Below the pieces are notes generated by a model that was not told the DNA's origin, did no database searches, and saw nothing but the letters and a program-made list of their open reading frames with translations. Shown here piece after piece: positions 52,621 through 62,363 of a stretch of DNA of 64,000 bases (its first letter is position 1; each line of letters starts with the position of its first letter). Made by a program: the position numbers and the translations under genes. Origin of the DNA: Pseudomonadota bacterium. GTDB taxonomy: Bacteria; Pseudomonadota; Alphaproteobacteria; SP197. The stretch lies in NCBI GenBank assembly GCA_039028155.1, contig JBCCIS010000010.1:1-64000 (forward strand), written 5' to 3'.

Positions 52621-53526
52621 ATGACAACAAACGAACCCGCCGACCGGACCCGGGGTATCGAGACCTTCCTGGAAATGATGCTGGCTGAGCGCGGCGCAGC
52701 GTCCAACACGGTTGCCGCTTATGAGCGCGACCTCGTCGATGCCGCCGGGTTCCTGGCGCGCCGGAAGGTCACGCTGGCCGATGCTGGGACCGAGGATTTG
52801 CGCGCCTATCTGACGGCTCTTAACCGGCGCGGCAGCAGTGCCAGCACGGCGGCCCGCAGGTTGTCGTGCCTGCGTCAGTTCTTCCGCTTTCTCTATGCCG
52901 AGGGTGAGCGCACGGACGATCCCAGCGCCGCGATCGAGGCGCCGCGCCGTGGCGCTTCGATCCCCAAGGTCTTGAGCGAGCAGGATGTCGATGCGTTGCT
53001 CGCGGCGGCCCGGTCGGGCGAGGGCGCCGACGGTCTGCGCCGCCAGGCTGTCATCGAGCTGCTCTATGCGACCGGCCTTCGGGTTTCCGAACTGATCGCC
53101 CTGCCGGCCTCCGCGGCGGCCGACGACCGGCCCTATCTCGTCGTGCGCGGCAAAGGCAACAAGGAACGCCTGGTGCCCCTCGGCGGGCCGGCACAGGATG
53201 CGGTCGCGGCATGGCGCGCGGCTTCTGACAGCGGCGCGCCCTGGCTCTTTCCGTCGCGCGCCGCCAGTGGTCACATGACCCGCCAGACCGTCGGCAACAT
53301 GTTGAAGGATCTGGCGCGCGAGGCCGGCATCGATCCGGAACGGGTCTCGCCCCATGTCATGCGCCACGCCTTTGCCAGCCATCTCCTGGCGCATGGCGCC
53401 GATCTGCGGTCGGTCCAAAAGCTCCTGGGTCACGCCGACATATCGACAACCCAGATCTACACCCATGTGCTAGAAGAACGTCTGAAGCAGGCGGTCGCCG
53501 AGCACCACCCGCTAGCACGGGCTTGA
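52621..53526 (+). CDS. xerD: Site-specific tyrosine recombinase XerD
   Basis: Chromosome-dimer-resolving recombinase of 301 residues. The N-terminal SAM-like DNA-binding domain (residues 10-100) precedes the catalytic domain with R154 (TGLRVSEL), K178 (GKGNKERLVP), H245 and R248 (HVMRHAFASH), H271 (LLGHAD) and the nucleophile Y280 (TTQIYTHV). It acts with XerC at dif under control of FtsK. Both the position 3 bases after the secreted protein gene and the full length are those of a housekeeping Xer protein, not a mobile-element integrase; there are no att-like repeats nearby. XerC rather than XerD cannot be fully excluded from sequence alone. Confidence 0.92.
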   Translation: MTTNEPADRTRGIETFLEMMLAERGAASNTVAAYERDLVDAAGFLARRKVTLADAGTEDLRAYLTALNRRGSSASTAARRLSCLRQFFRFLYAEGERTDDPSAAIEAPRRGASIPKVLSEQDVDALLAAARSGEGADGLRRQAVIELLYATGLRVSELIALPASAAADDRPYLVVRGKGNKERLVPLGGPAQDAVAAWRAASDSGAPWLFPSRAASGHMTRQTVGNMLKDLAREAGIDPERVSPHVMRHAFASHLLAHGADLRSVQKLLGHADISTTQIYTHVLEERLKQAVAEHHPLARA

Positions 53527-53590
53527 CAGGCGGGGGTTCCTAAAGGCATTGGAGCGCCCAAATCAGGGGTGAGCCCACCGGGAGGATTTG

Positions 53591-54571
53591 ATGAGCTTTA
53601 CCATCGTCGAGCAGGCGCCGGCGCGCCTTAACCGCAGCGAACTGGCCGTGCCGGGCAGCCGTCCGGAGTTGTTTGAGAAGGCGGCCAGCGGCGGCGCCGA
53701 CGTGATCTTCCTGGATCTGGAGGACGCGGTCGCGCCGGACGACAAGCCGCAGGCGCGCAAAAACGTCATAGAGGCGATCAACGACATCGATTGGGGGTCG
53801 AAGACCCTGTCGGTCCGCATCAACGGGCTGGACACCCACTATATGTACCGCGACGTCATTGACGTCATCGAACAGACCGGCGACCGGCTCGATCTCTTCA
53901 TGATCCCCAAGGTGGGCACCGCCGCCGACGTCTATGCCGTCGACATGCTGGTGACCCAGTGCGAGGACGCCAAGGGCCGCACGAAGCGGATCGGTTTCGA
54001 AATGATCATCGAAACCGCGCTAGGCATGGCCAATGTCGACGAGATCGCCGGGGCCAGCAAACGTAATGAAAGCCTGCATTTCGGCGTTGCCGACTATGCC
54101 GCGTCGACCAAGGCGCGCACCACGGTGATCGGCGGCCCGAACCCGCTCTATGGCGTTCTGACCGACATCGATGGCGATAAGCCGCGCGACTATCACTGGG
54201 GCGACATGTGGCACTACGCCATCGCGCGCATGGTGGTCGCCGCCCGCGCCAACGGGTTGCGGCCGATCGACGGGCCGTTCGGCGACTTCAAGGATCCCGA
54301 CGGGTTCCGCGCCCAGGCCAATCGCGCCTCCGTGCTGGGCTGCGAGGGCAAGTGGGCGATCCATCCGTCCCAGATTGATATCGCCAACGAGGTCAACAGC
54401 CCCTCGGAAGCCGAGGTCGAGAAGGCCAAGCGCATTCTGGAGGCCATGGCCAAGGCCCAGAAGGAAGGCCAGGGCGCGGTCTCGCTTGACGGCCGGCTGA
54501 TCGATATCGCGTCGATCAAGCAGGCCGAAGTCATGGTGCGCAAGGCCGAACAGATCGCCGGCGCGGCCTGA
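53591..54571 (+). CDS. mcl1: L-malyl-CoA/beta-methylmalyl-CoA lyase
   Basis: HpcH/HpaI-family lyase of 326 residues that splits malyl-CoA to acetyl-CoA and glyoxylate, and beta-methylmalyl-CoA to propionyl-CoA and glyoxylate. It closely resembles Mcl1 of Rhodobacter: PGSRPELFEKAASGGADVIF, LDLEDAVAPDDKPQAR, SVRINGLDT with R76, and the metal ligands E141 (MIIET) and D168 (GVADYA), which match the numbering I recall for that enzyme. GGAGG lies 5 bases before the ATG at 53591. It would join the ethylmalonyl-CoA pathway or glyoxylate metabolism, feeding propionyl-CoA towards the mutase encoded at 31.8 kb. A close relative with citramalyl-CoA activity is the main alternative. Confidence 0.85.
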   Translation: MSFTIVEQAPARLNRSELAVPGSRPELFEKAASGGADVIFLDLEDAVAPDDKPQARKNVIEAINDIDWGSKTLSVRINGLDTHYMYRDVIDVIEQTGDRLDLFMIPKVGTAADVYAVDMLVTQCEDAKGRTKRIGFEMIIETALGMANVDEIAGASKRNESLHFGVADYAASTKARTTVIGGPNPLYGVLTDIDGDKPRDYHWGDMWHYAIARMVVAARANGLRPIDGPFGDFKDPDGFRAQANRASVLGCEGKWAIHPSQIDIANEVNSPSEAEVEKAKRILEAMAKAQKEGQGAVSLDGRLIDIASIKQAEVMVRKAEQIAGAA

Positions 54572-54599
54572 TCCCGGAAACGGCCAGGGCGCCACAGCC

Positions 54600-55556
54600 A
54601 TGCAGCACTATCTGGACTTCGAGAAACCGATCGCGGAACTTGAAAGCAAGATCAAGGAGCTGCGCAAGCTGTCGGACGGCGACGGCGTCAACATCGTCGA
54701 CGAGGTCGCGCGGCTGCAGGGCAAACTCGACCGTCTCCTAAACCAGACCTACAGCAAGCTGACGCCGTGGCAGAAGGCACAGGTCGCGCGCCATGCCGAC
54801 CGGCCGCATACGTCCGACTACATCGCCCACTTGATCGACGATTTCGTCCCGTTGGCGGGCGATCGTTTCTTCGGCGAAGATGCGGCGATCGTCGCCGGGC
54901 TTGGATCGTTCCGCGGTCAGTCGGTCGTGGTCATGGGCCACGAGAAGGGCGCCGACACGGCAGATCGGGTGAAGCACAACTTCGGTTATGCGCGGCCTGA
55001 AGGCTACCGCAAGTCTGTGCGGCTCATGAACTTGGCCGACCAGTTTCGCCTGCCCGTTATCTCGCTGATCGACACCGCGGGCGCCTATCCCGGCATCGGT
55101 GCGGAAGAGCGCGGCCAGGCGGAGGCAATCGCACGGTCGATCGAGACATCGCTGCAACTGGGCGTGCCGTTCGTCGCGGTTGTCATCGGTGAAGGCGGGT
55201 CGGGCGGCGCTATCGCGATTGCCGTTGCCGACCGCGTCTTGATGCTGGAGCACGCGATCTATTCGGTGATTTCGCCGGAAGGCTGTGCATCGATCCTGTG
55301 GCGCAGCGGCGATGAAGCGGCGCAGGCCGCCGAGGCGCTGCGCATGACCGCCCAGGACCTCGACAAGCTGGGCGTGATCGATGAGGTGATCGGTGAGCCG
55401 GTCGGCGGCGCCCAACGCGATCCTGAGGCCCAGATTGGCCGGGTCGGTGATGCCATCGCCCGGGCCCTCGATGAGTTGAATGACGTGCCCGCCGGCGAGT
55501 TGGTCGCGCGCCGGCGCGACAAGTTCATGGCCATGGGCCACAAGAGCCTTAGCTAG
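54600..55556 (+). CDS. accA: Acetyl-CoA carboxylase carboxyltransferase subunit alpha
   Basis: Alpha subunit of 318 residues of the acetyl-CoA carboxylase carboxyltransferase, the first committed step of fatty acid synthesis. It begins MQHYLDFEKPIAELESKIKE as in other AccA proteins. The carboxybiotin/acyl-CoA site is seen in LIDTAGAYPGIGAEERGQAE, GEGGSGGAIAIAVADRVLML and YSVISPEGCASILWR. It works with AccD, which is not in the window. It starts 28 bases after the malyl-CoA lyase stop on the same strand. Confidence 0.98.
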   Translation: MQHYLDFEKPIAELESKIKELRKLSDGDGVNIVDEVARLQGKLDRLLNQTYSKLTPWQKAQVARHADRPHTSDYIAHLIDDFVPLAGDRFFGEDAAIVAGLGSFRGQSVVVMGHEKGADTADRVKHNFGYARPEGYRKSVRLMNLADQFRLPVISLIDTAGAYPGIGAEERGQAEAIARSIETSLQLGVPFVAVVIGEGGSGGAIAIAVADRVLMLEHAIYSVISPEGCASILWRSGDEAAQAAEALRMTAQDLDKLGVIDEVIGEPVGGAQRDPEAQIGRVGDAIARALDELNDVPAGELVARRRDKFMAMGHKSLS

Positions 55557-55563
55557 GTCTCAT

Positions 55564-56703
55564 TCATCGGCGTTTGCGGGCGACGACGAAGGCCTCGTTG
55601 ACAAACTCCAGGCCTCGGTTCTTCTCAAGCACCTTGCGTGTCTCAGTCAAATAGCGGGTCGACGACATCGCCTGCTGTAACTCGGCATCACCGATCTGGG
55701 CGACGTAGACGGCGGCGTTCCATGCGGCCAGAAGGGGCGATGTGCCAATCGAGCCGGAGAGTTCCTCCGGCGAGAGCTGGAGTTCGAAACGGAACTCGGC
55801 CTCACTCGCGCGCTGCTTCAGGAACTCGAGATCGGGGCATTCGTCACCGATCTGACGTTCGAGTTCCTTCAACAGCTCCTGACGCGGTGTCGTGAAGACG
55901 TCATCGCGCGGCCACACCCGGCGGATGATGTCCATGCCCGATCCCTTTGGCGTTGACTGCACTGTGATCATGCGTCCGCCTGGCGCCAGGGCACGCGCAA
56001 GCGGTGCCAGCACATTGTGGACCTTGATCTCGGCCGGGAGCCGCGAACGGTAGGGCTGCGATGCGATAACAAGGTCGTAGCCCGGATCGAAGCGGCCGGG
56101 ATCGGGGATTACATCGCTCAGCGCGAAACTCTGATCAGCTCGGTAGAGCACCAGAACGGACGGCTCGACATAGAGCGGGTTGCCGGTCTTGTGGCTCGCT
56201 GTCGTCTGCCAGCAGCGTTCGACAAAGGCGGAGAGTTCATGGACCTGTTTGTCGTATTCGTGTGCTGTGTTGCCGGCGAGTTGGACTTCGTGCCAGTTCA
56301 CCTTGTCGCGCATCGTCTCGCGGTTGGGAGAAAGCCATGGCGCTTCCGAATAGAACATGTTGGTCAGGACGACGACCGTGCGCGGGTGTTCGGCGAAACG
56401 ATCGGGCAGTTTTTCGAGGCTGACGCGCAAGTTCTCCGGGTTGGATTCCTTGCCGACGACCAGGAATGGGATATCCGGCATGCGATGGTGCATGCGCCGC
56501 ATGACGAGCGAGAGAACCGTCGCGTCGCCGACACCGGCGTCAAACAGCCGGAAGGCCGGTGGCCGGGCGCGCACATGACCGACTTCAGCGCCGATGCGTT
56601 CAGCTGTTACCTGCTTCTCATTACAGGTGGTGATGAACAGCAGATACTTTTCGCGGTTGTCGAAGAACCGGAACGGACGCGCGGGTTTCTTCGTTTTGGT
56701 CAA
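55564..56703 (-). CDS. Class I SAM-dependent methyltransferase-like protein coupled to secA
   Basis: Protein of 379 residues with a Rossmann methyltransferase-like core: motif I is [18 protein letters not shown], the next acidic strand ends [10 protein letters not shown], and [14 protein letters not shown] resembles motif IV, followed by [19 protein letters not shown]. The ATG of the longer frame lies inside secA; I chose the TTG at 56703, which overlaps the secA stop as TTGA and implies translational coupling. The target is unknown. Its stop lies 7 bases from the convergent accA stop. A methyl donor site is inferred from these motifs. Confidence 0.75.
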   Translation of the reverse strand: MTKTKKPARPFRFFDNREKYLLFITTCNEKQVTAERIGAEVGHVRARPPAFRLFDAGVGDATVLSLVMRRMHHRMPDIPFLVVGKESNPENLRVSLEKLPDRFAEHPRTVVVLTNMFYSEAPWLSPNRETMRDKVNWHEVQLAGNTAHEYDKQVHELSAFVERCWQTTASHKTGNPLYVEPSVLVLYRADQSFALSDVIPDPGRFDPGYDLVIASQPYRSRLPAEIKVHNVLAPLARALAPGGRMITVQSTPKGSGMDIIRRVWPRDDVFTTPRQELLKELERQIGDECPDLEFLKQRASEAEFRFELQLSPEELSGSIGTSPLLAAWNAAVYVAQIGDAELQQAMSSTRYLTETRKVLEKNRGLEFVNEAFVVARKRR

Positions 56704-59480
56704 TGAACCGCGGTCGAAGCCCCGGCGGCCTGCTCGAGCTTGCCGTGACAGTGTTTGTACTTCTTGCCCGAGCCGCACGGACATAACTCGTTGCGTCCGA
56801 CCTTGCCCCATGTCGCGGGGTTATTGGGATCGCGATCTTTGGGATCGACACGGCTGACTGCCTGACCTGCTTGCCAGGCCAAGCGATCTGATGGCGCTGT
56901 CTGTGCGGGTTGACCGGTTTGCTGGGCAAACGCCGGATCGCTGCGGCTTTCCTGCATTGGACGGGACGGCTCGCGTGGCGCCAGCTGATCGGCATCGGCG
57001 TCGACGCGAATCTCGATATGCATCAAAACCTGGGTGACGGACTCGCGAACATTGTCGAGCATGCGGTCGAACAAGCTGAAGGCCTCGGCCTGATACTCAC
57101 GCAGCGGATCCTTCTGTGCATAGGCGCGCAGGCCAACCGCCTGACGCAGATGATCGAGCGAATGGAGGTGGTCACGCCAGCGCTGGTCGATGATCTGCAA
57201 CAACAGGCTCTTTTCCGCCAGGCGCATGACCTTTTCCGTATAGGTCTCTTCTTTCTTGGCGTACTTATCGTTCGCGGCCGTCAGGATGCGCTCGCGGACT
57301 TCCTCATCCGCGATGCCTTCTTCCTTGGCCCACTCGGCAACCGGCAGGTTAAGACCCAGAATGCGGTGGACCTCTTCTTCCAGAGACGCTGTCTCCCACT
57401 GCTCGGGATAGGCGTCAGGCGGAATGCAGCGTCCAACCAGATCCTCAATGACCTGCTCGCGCATCTCGCCAATCGTCTCAGACACTTCCTCGGCGCGCAT
57501 GAGGTCGCGGCGTTGTTCGTAGATAACCTTGCGCTGATCGTTCATCACGTTGTCGAAACGCAGCAAGGTCTTGCGAATGTCGAAGTTGCGGGCCTCGACT
57601 TTCGCTTGGGCGCGCTCGATCGCCTTGTTGACCCAGGGATGGGTGATCGCCTCGCCTTGTTCCAGGCCGAGTTTCTGCAGCATGCCGTCCAGGCGTTCGG
57701 ACCCGAAGATGCGCATCAGGTCGTCTTCCAGCGATAACAGGAAGGTTGAGGCGCCGGGATCGCCTTGACGGCCCGAACGGCCTCGCAGCTGGTTGTCGAT
57801 GCGCCGGCTCTCGTGACGTTCGGTACCGACGATGTAAAGGCCGCCGGCCCCAAGCACCTTTTCGCGTTCCGCCTCGACCTGGGCGGAGATCTTCTCCGCC
57901 GTCGCGCGTGCCTTGTCATCATCGGCATCGGCATCGCCGACCTCGTGCGCGATCAGCATCTCTGCGTTGCCGCCGAGCTGAATGTCGGTGCCCCGACCGG
58001 CCATATTGGTCGCGATCGTCACGGCGCCGAAACGGCCGGCCTGGGCGATGATCTGCGCTTCCTGCTCGTGATAGCGCGCGTTGAGAACGTTGTGCTTGAT
58101 CTTCTTCTTTTTCAGGATCGCGGCGATCATTTCCGACCGCTCGATACTGATGGTGCCGACCAGGACCGGTTGGCCGCGCTTGTGGCAGTCCTCGATCAGC
58201 TCGACGATCGCGTCGAACTTCTCCTCGGCCGTCCGATAGACCTCGTCGTGGGCATCCTTGCGGACCATCGGTTGATGGGTCGGGATTTCGACGACGTCCA
58301 GGGTATAGGTGTTGGCGAACTCGTCGGCTTCGGTCATGGCCGTGCCGGTCATGCCGGCAAGCTTGGGATAAAGCCGGAAGTAGTTCTGGAACGTGATCGA
58401 GGCCAGCGTCTGGTTCTCGGTCTGGATCTTGACGTCTTCCTTCGCTTCCAGCGCCTGGTGCAGACCATCCGAATAGCGCCGGCCTTCCATCATGCGGCCG
58501 GTGAACTCGTCGATGATGACGACCTTGTCGTCCTTGACGATGTAATCGACATCGCGCGTGAAGAGCTTGTGGGCACGCAGCGCTTGATTGATGTGATGCA
58601 CCGTCGTGACGTTCTCGATGTCGTAGAGGCCGCCTTCGGTGATCAGGCCGGCGTCGACCAGGAGTTTCTCCACATGCTCGACACCGCTGTCGGTCAGGGA
58701 GACCGCCTTTTGCTTTTCGTCTTTCTCGAAATCGTCATCGCCAAGCTGAGGAATGATGCCGTTGACGCCGCGGTAGGACTCTGACGAGTCCTCAGCCGGG
58801 CCGGAAATTACCAGCGGCGTCCGCGCCTCGTCGATCAGGATACTGTCGACCTCGTCGACGATCGCGAAATTGAAGTCGCGCTGCACCATCGAGTCCAGCG
58901 AGAACTTCATGTTGTCGCGCAGGTAGTCGAAACCAAACTCGTTATTGGTGCCGTAAGTGATATCGGCGGCGTATTGCTCGCGCCGCTGTGCATCCTCTAG
59001 GCCCGGCACGATGCAGCCCGTCTTCAGGCCAAGCGCGCCATAGACCTCGCCCATCCACTCGGCATCGCGCCTGGCCAGGTAATCGTTAACGGTGACCACA
59101 TGGACACCCTCGCCGCCGATGGCGTTGAGGTAGACCGGTAGCGTGGCGACCAGGGTCTTGCCCTCGCCGGTCTTCATTTCAGAGATCGCGCCGTTATGCA
59201 GCACCATGCCGCCCATGAGCTGGACGTCGTAGTGACGCTGACCCAGGGTTCGCTTGGCGGCCTCGCGTACCGTCGCAAAAGCTTCGACCAGCAGGTCGTT
59301 CAGGCTTTCGCCACCCTCCAGGCGGCCGCGGTATTCCTCGGTTTTTGCGCGCAGTTCGTCGTCGCTCAGCCTCTCGAAATCCGCTTCCAGCGCATTGATG
59401 CGCTCAACGGTGTTTCCGTATTTGCTTAGCAGACGTTCGTTGGCGGAGCCGAACAGGCGGCGGGCGAGTGCGCCGATCAT
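56700..59480 (-). CDS. secA: Preprotein translocase ATPase SecA
   Basis: Motor ATPase of 926 residues that drives proteins through SecYEG. It has Walker [11 protein letters not shown] at 102-111, the DEAD-type motif in [14 protein letters not shown], the preprotein-crosslinking region and the second nucleotide domain with [17 protein letters not shown] and [13 protein letters not shown]. The scaffold helices follow, and the C-terminal zinc motif [14 protein letters not shown] (SEC-C) can bind SecB. Full length. It is divergent from a parvulin-type isomerase gene and is followed by a coupled methyltransferase-like gene. Confidence 0.98.
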   Translation of the reverse strand: MIGALARRLFGSANERLLSKYGNTVERINALEADFERLSDDELRAKTEEYRGRLEGGESLNDLLVEAFATVREAAKRTLGQRHYDVQLMGGMVLHNGAISEMKTGEGKTLVATLPVYLNAIGGEGVHVVTVNDYLARRDAEWMGEVYGALGLKTGCIVPGLEDAQRREQYAADITYGTNNEFGFDYLRDNMKFSLDSMVQRDFNFAIVDEVDSILIDEARTPLVISGPAEDSSESYRGVNGIIPQLGDDDFEKDEKQKAVSLTDSGVEHVEKLLVDAGLITEGGLYDIENVTTVHHINQALRAHKLFTRDVDYIVKDDKVVIIDEFTGRMMEGRRYSDGLHQALEAKEDVKIQTENQTLASITFQNYFRLYPKLAGMTGTAMTEADEFANTYTLDVVEIPTHQPMVRKDAHDEVYRTAEEKFDAIVELIEDCHKRGQPVLVGTISIERSEMIAAILKKKKIKHNVLNARYHEQEAQIIAQAGRFGAVTIATNMAGRGTDIQLGGNAEMLIAHEVGDADADDDKARATAEKISAQVEAEREKVLGAGGLYIVGTERHESRRIDNQLRGRSGRQGDPGASTFLLSLEDDLMRIFGSERLDGMLQKLGLEQGEAITHPWVNKAIERAQAKVEARNFDIRKTLLRFDNVMNDQRKVIYEQRRDLMRAEEVSETIGEMREQVIEDLVGRCIPPDAYPEQWETASLEEEVHRILGLNLPVAEWAKEEGIADEEVRERILTAANDKYAKKEETYTEKVMRLAEKSLLLQIIDQRWRDHLHSLDHLRQAVGLRAYAQKDPLREYQAEAFSLFDRMLDNVRESVTQVLMHIEIRVDADADQLAPREPSRPMQESRSDPAFAQQTGQPAQTAPSDRLAWQAGQAVSRVDPKDRDPNNPATWGKVGRNELCPCGSGKKYKHCHGKLEQAAGASTAVH

Positions 59481-59696
59481 AGAATCAATCCGTTCCTGAC
59501 CGCGGTTTTGAGCGGGTCGCGCATGACGCCGGACACATAAGGAGCAGAATGCACGGTGTCAACGCCAAGCACCAGGTCGCGTAGTTGTGCTGTGATGGCT
59601 ATTGTCTGCGACACGGCAATGTGATCTGTAGCGCCCGAACGACCGGAGCGCCCCGAAACCGGTGGTTGACCGGCCTCCAGACAAGGAGAAAACCTG

Positions 59697-60539
59697 ATGC
59701 CGTTACGCTTTGTTGCCTGCCTGTTCCTCTTGTTGGGCGTTTCGCCCGCGTTTGCTCAGGACGAGGGCAACGACGTTGTCGCGCGGGTGAATGGCATGGA
59801 GGTTACCCGCGACGATGTCGCGACGGCCATCCTGCAGCTGCCGGCTGAGTACCAGCAGGTGCCCATGGAGATCCTGTGGCAACCGATTCTTGACCAGGTC
59901 ATCGATCGCAAGCTCCTGGCCGAGGCCGCCGGCGAAAGCGGTCTCGACGAAGGCGAGGAGTTTAAGCAGCAGATCAATCTGATGCGCGAGGAACTGTTGC
60001 AGCAGCTCTATCTTCAGCAGCAGGTCGATGCCGGTCTGACAACAGAAGCGCTGGATGAGGCTTATGAACAGTTCGTGGCCGATTTTGAGGCCGCTGGTGC
60101 CGGCGAAGAGGTTCGGGCGCGGCACATTCTGGTCGACTCCGAGGATGCGGCCAACGAGGTGATCGAGCGTCTTGATGACGGCGAAGATTTCGCCACTGTC
60201 GCCATGGAGACCTCGATTGGGCCATCCGGCCCAGACGGCGGCGATCTCGGTTTCTTCAAGAAAGAAGACATGGTGCCCGAGTTTGGCGACGCCGCCTTCG
60301 CGTTGGACGCCGGCGACGTATCCGGCCCGGTCCAGAGCCCGTTCGGCTGGCACGTCATCAAGGTCGAAGAGCGGCGCACGGCGCAACCGCCGGCGATGGA
60401 GGAAGTCGCCGGGGATCTGAGCAATCTGGTCGCCCAGGACCTGATCACCGAAGAGATCGAGCGGCTGCGCGCCGATGCCGATATCGAGCTGATCGAACCG
60501 CCCGCACAGGATGAGCCGGAAGGCGAACAGGAAAACTAG
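59697..60539 (+). CDS. Parvulin-type peptidyl-prolyl isomerase (PpiC/SurA type)
   Basis: Exported folding catalyst of 280 residues. A signal peptide (MPLRFVACLFLLLGVSPAFA) precedes an N-terminal chaperone-like helical part with VARVNGMEVTRDDVATAILQ. The PpiC domain follows at about 135-240 with EEVRARHILVDSEDAANEV, GPSGPDGGDLGFFKKEDMVP and SPFGWHVIKVEER. It acts in the periplasm on exported proteins, which suits its place divergent from secA. AAGGAG lies 9 bases before the ATG. argJ follows after 8 bases. Confidence 0.94.
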   Translation: MPLRFVACLFLLLGVSPAFAQDEGNDVVARVNGMEVTRDDVATAILQLPAEYQQVPMEILWQPILDQVIDRKLLAEAAGESGLDEGEEFKQQINLMREELLQQLYLQQQVDAGLTTEALDEAYEQFVADFEAAGAGEEVRARHILVDSEDAANEVIERLDDGEDFATVAMETSIGPSGPDGGDLGFFKKEDMVPEFGDAAFALDAGDVSGPVQSPFGWHVIKVEERRTAQPPAMEEVAGDLSNLVAQDLITEEIERLRADADIELIEPPAQDEPEGEQEN

Positions 60540-60547
60540 CCGCCGTC

Positions 60548-61795
60548 ATGGCCAAGCATCCCAAGGTCGCGCTGTCGCCCCTGGCGCCGGCGCGCTTTCC
60601 TGACCTGCTGCCGGTCCAGGGGGTCAGCTTGGCGTCTGGCCATTGCGGCATTCGCGGCACGGGCACGTCTCTTGACCTAATGCTGGCGGTTTTTGACAAG
60701 GGAACCAGCGTAGCCGGTGTTTACACGCGCTCCAGCACCGCTGGGGCGCCGGTGCGCTGGTGCCGCCGCATCCTGCCGAACGGTCAGGCCCGCGCGCTGG
60801 TCGTCAATTCCGGCAACGCCAATGTCTATACCGGCAAACCAGGCGATGACGCGGTGAAGGCGACAGCAACGGCCATGGCGAAGCTCTTGGGCACCACGGC
60901 CAACCGCGTCCACGTCGCCTCGACCGGCGTCATCGGGGAACCGCTGCCCGTCGAAAATGTCATCGCCACCCTGCCTAAACTGGCGAAGAAACTCGATCCC
61001 AGGGCGTGGAAGCCGGCGGCCGAAGCGATCATGACGACCGACACCTATCCCAAGGGGGCGACACGTCAGGTCGAGATCGACGGTAAGACGGTGACGATCA
61101 CCGGAATCGCCAAGGGCTCCGGCATGATCGCACCGGACATGGCGACCATGCTGGCCTATGTCTTCACCGATGCCACGGTCACCGCGGAGATCCTGCAGTC
61201 CCTGCTGCAGTCCGCAGCCGACAAGTCGTTCAACTGCATTACCGTCGACAGCGACACATCGACCAGCGACACCCTGGAGATGTTCGCGACCGGCAGGGCC
61301 GGCCACACACCGATCGATAACCTGCGCGACCGGCGGTTGAAGCCGTTTCGCGCCGCCCTCGACGACCTCTGCCTGGACTTGTCGCACCAGGTCGTGCGCG
61401 ACGGCGAGGGCGCCCAGAAGTTCATCGAGATCAAGGTGGAAGGCGCGCGTTCGGCATTGTCGGCACGGCGCATTGGTCTTGCCATCGCCAACTCGCCCCT
61501 GGTCAAGACGGCGATCGCCGGCGGCGACGCCAACTGGGGTCGGATTGTCATGGCGGTCGGCAAGTCAGGGGAAGATATCGCGGAGACCAGCCTGACCATT
61601 CATGTCGGCGGTCATCCGGTCGCCATCAACGGCGCGCCGCCCGCCGACTACGACGAAGCGCCGGTCGCCCGTCACATGGCCGGACGTTCGATCGCGATGT
61701 CCGTCGATGTCGGCATTGGGCGCGGCCAGGCGACGGTGTGGACCTGTGATCTGACTCACGGCTATATCGAGATCAACGCCGACTACCGGAGTTGA
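60548..61795 (+). CDS. argJ: Bifunctional ornithine acetyltransferase/N-acetylglutamate synthase
   Basis: Enzyme of 415 residues that transfers acetyl groups from N-acetylornithine to glutamate in the arginine pathway, and may also acetylate glutamate from acetyl-CoA. The self-processing site is clear: T200 after A199 in KGSGMIAPDMATMLAYVF; cleavage there makes the threonine the N-terminal nucleophile of the beta chain. Other family marks are VVNSGNANVYTG and ANSPLVKTAIAGGDANWGRI. It is full length and lies 8 bases after the isomerase gene. Confidence 0.97.
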   Translation: MAKHPKVALSPLAPARFPDLLPVQGVSLASGHCGIRGTGTSLDLMLAVFDKGTSVAGVYTRSSTAGAPVRWCRRILPNGQARALVVNSGNANVYTGKPGDDAVKATATAMAKLLGTTANRVHVASTGVIGEPLPVENVIATLPKLAKKLDPRAWKPAAEAIMTTDTYPKGATRQVEIDGKTVTITGIAKGSGMIAPDMATMLAYVFTDATVTAEILQSLLQSAADKSFNCITVDSDTSTSDTLEMFATGRAGHTPIDNLRDRRLKPFRAALDDLCLDLSHQVVRDGEGAQKFIEIKVEGARSALSARRIGLAIANSPLVKTAIAGGDANWGRIVMAVGKSGEDIAETSLTIHVGGHPVAINGAPPADYDEAPVARHMAGRSIAMSVDVGIGRGQATVWTCDLTHGYIEINADYRS

Positions 61796-61828
61796 CGTTA
61801 GCCGTGCGCGACGGCGCCGATTGAAAAG

Positions 61829-62194
61829 CTAGCCGGTCTTTTTGACGCAGTAGTTTACGGCGTCCATGAAGGTCTGGTTCGTCGTCAAAACGTCCGACTC
61901 GTCGGCGCCGGCGGCCAGGCGCTCAGAGATCTCCTCTGAGACCTGAAGATACTCCTTGAGCTGCATGTTCTTTTCGATCTCTGTCACAAAGCAGCGGCAG
62001 TACTGCTTCATCCATTTCGAATTGTCGTCGGCGATGCAGCTGTTGTAGTCCATCTGGAGGTATTCCGGCGGGATCGGTTCCGCCTTCGCGTCAAACGCCA
62101 GGAAACCCGATACGACAACGAGAAGACCGGTCATAGCGAACCCGGCGGTGTGCCGCCCATATGCCCGTAGCGTTGCGCTTGTCGCCATAAACAT
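61829..62194 (-). CDS. Small exported cysteine-containing protein of unknown function
   Basis: Protein of 121 residues with an N-terminal hydrophobic stretch (GFAMTGLLVVVSGFLAFDAK), probably a signal peptide, giving a mature part of about 80 residues. Four cysteines remain there (NSCIAD, QYCRCF, NYCVKK), so one or two disulfides are likely in the periplasm. The rest is helical and acidic. The start is uncertain: M1, M3 or M21. I do not recognise a family. It is divergent from the nitrilase-type gene. Confidence 0.75.
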   Translation of the reverse strand: MFMATSATLRAYGRHTAGFAMTGLLVVVSGFLAFDAKAEPIPPEYLQMDYNSCIADDNSKWMKQYCRCFVTEIEKNMQLKEYLQVSEEISERLAAGADESDVLTTNQTFMDAVNYCVKKTG

Positions 62195-62363
62195 CGCTGT
62201 CCCCGTTTCTGCCCGTGGGCTGATCGTCCCAAGTGTGTTGCGCCATCAAACAATGTGCAATGCGAATCGTCACACCTGGCGCTTGCCTCCCTGGCGCGGG
62301 ACTTTGCGCCGTTGCGGCCATGCTCTAGCATGCCGGCGGCTTTGATCACGCAGGAGGTTACCC

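Noticed and set aside
52222-53466. 414-codon minus-strand frame opposite xerD
   Set aside because: The plus strand encodes all XerD catalytic residues; the opposite frame has no family features.
52621-53526. XerD as integrase of a mobile island
   Set aside because: It has housekeeping length and sequence, sits in a conserved chromosomal neighbourhood, and no att-like repeats or cargo genes were seen.
62319-62332. Palindrome CATGCT-CT-AGCATG before the nitrilase-type gene
   Set aside because: Six-base arms are short, there is no second copy and no nearby regulator, so chance is likely.
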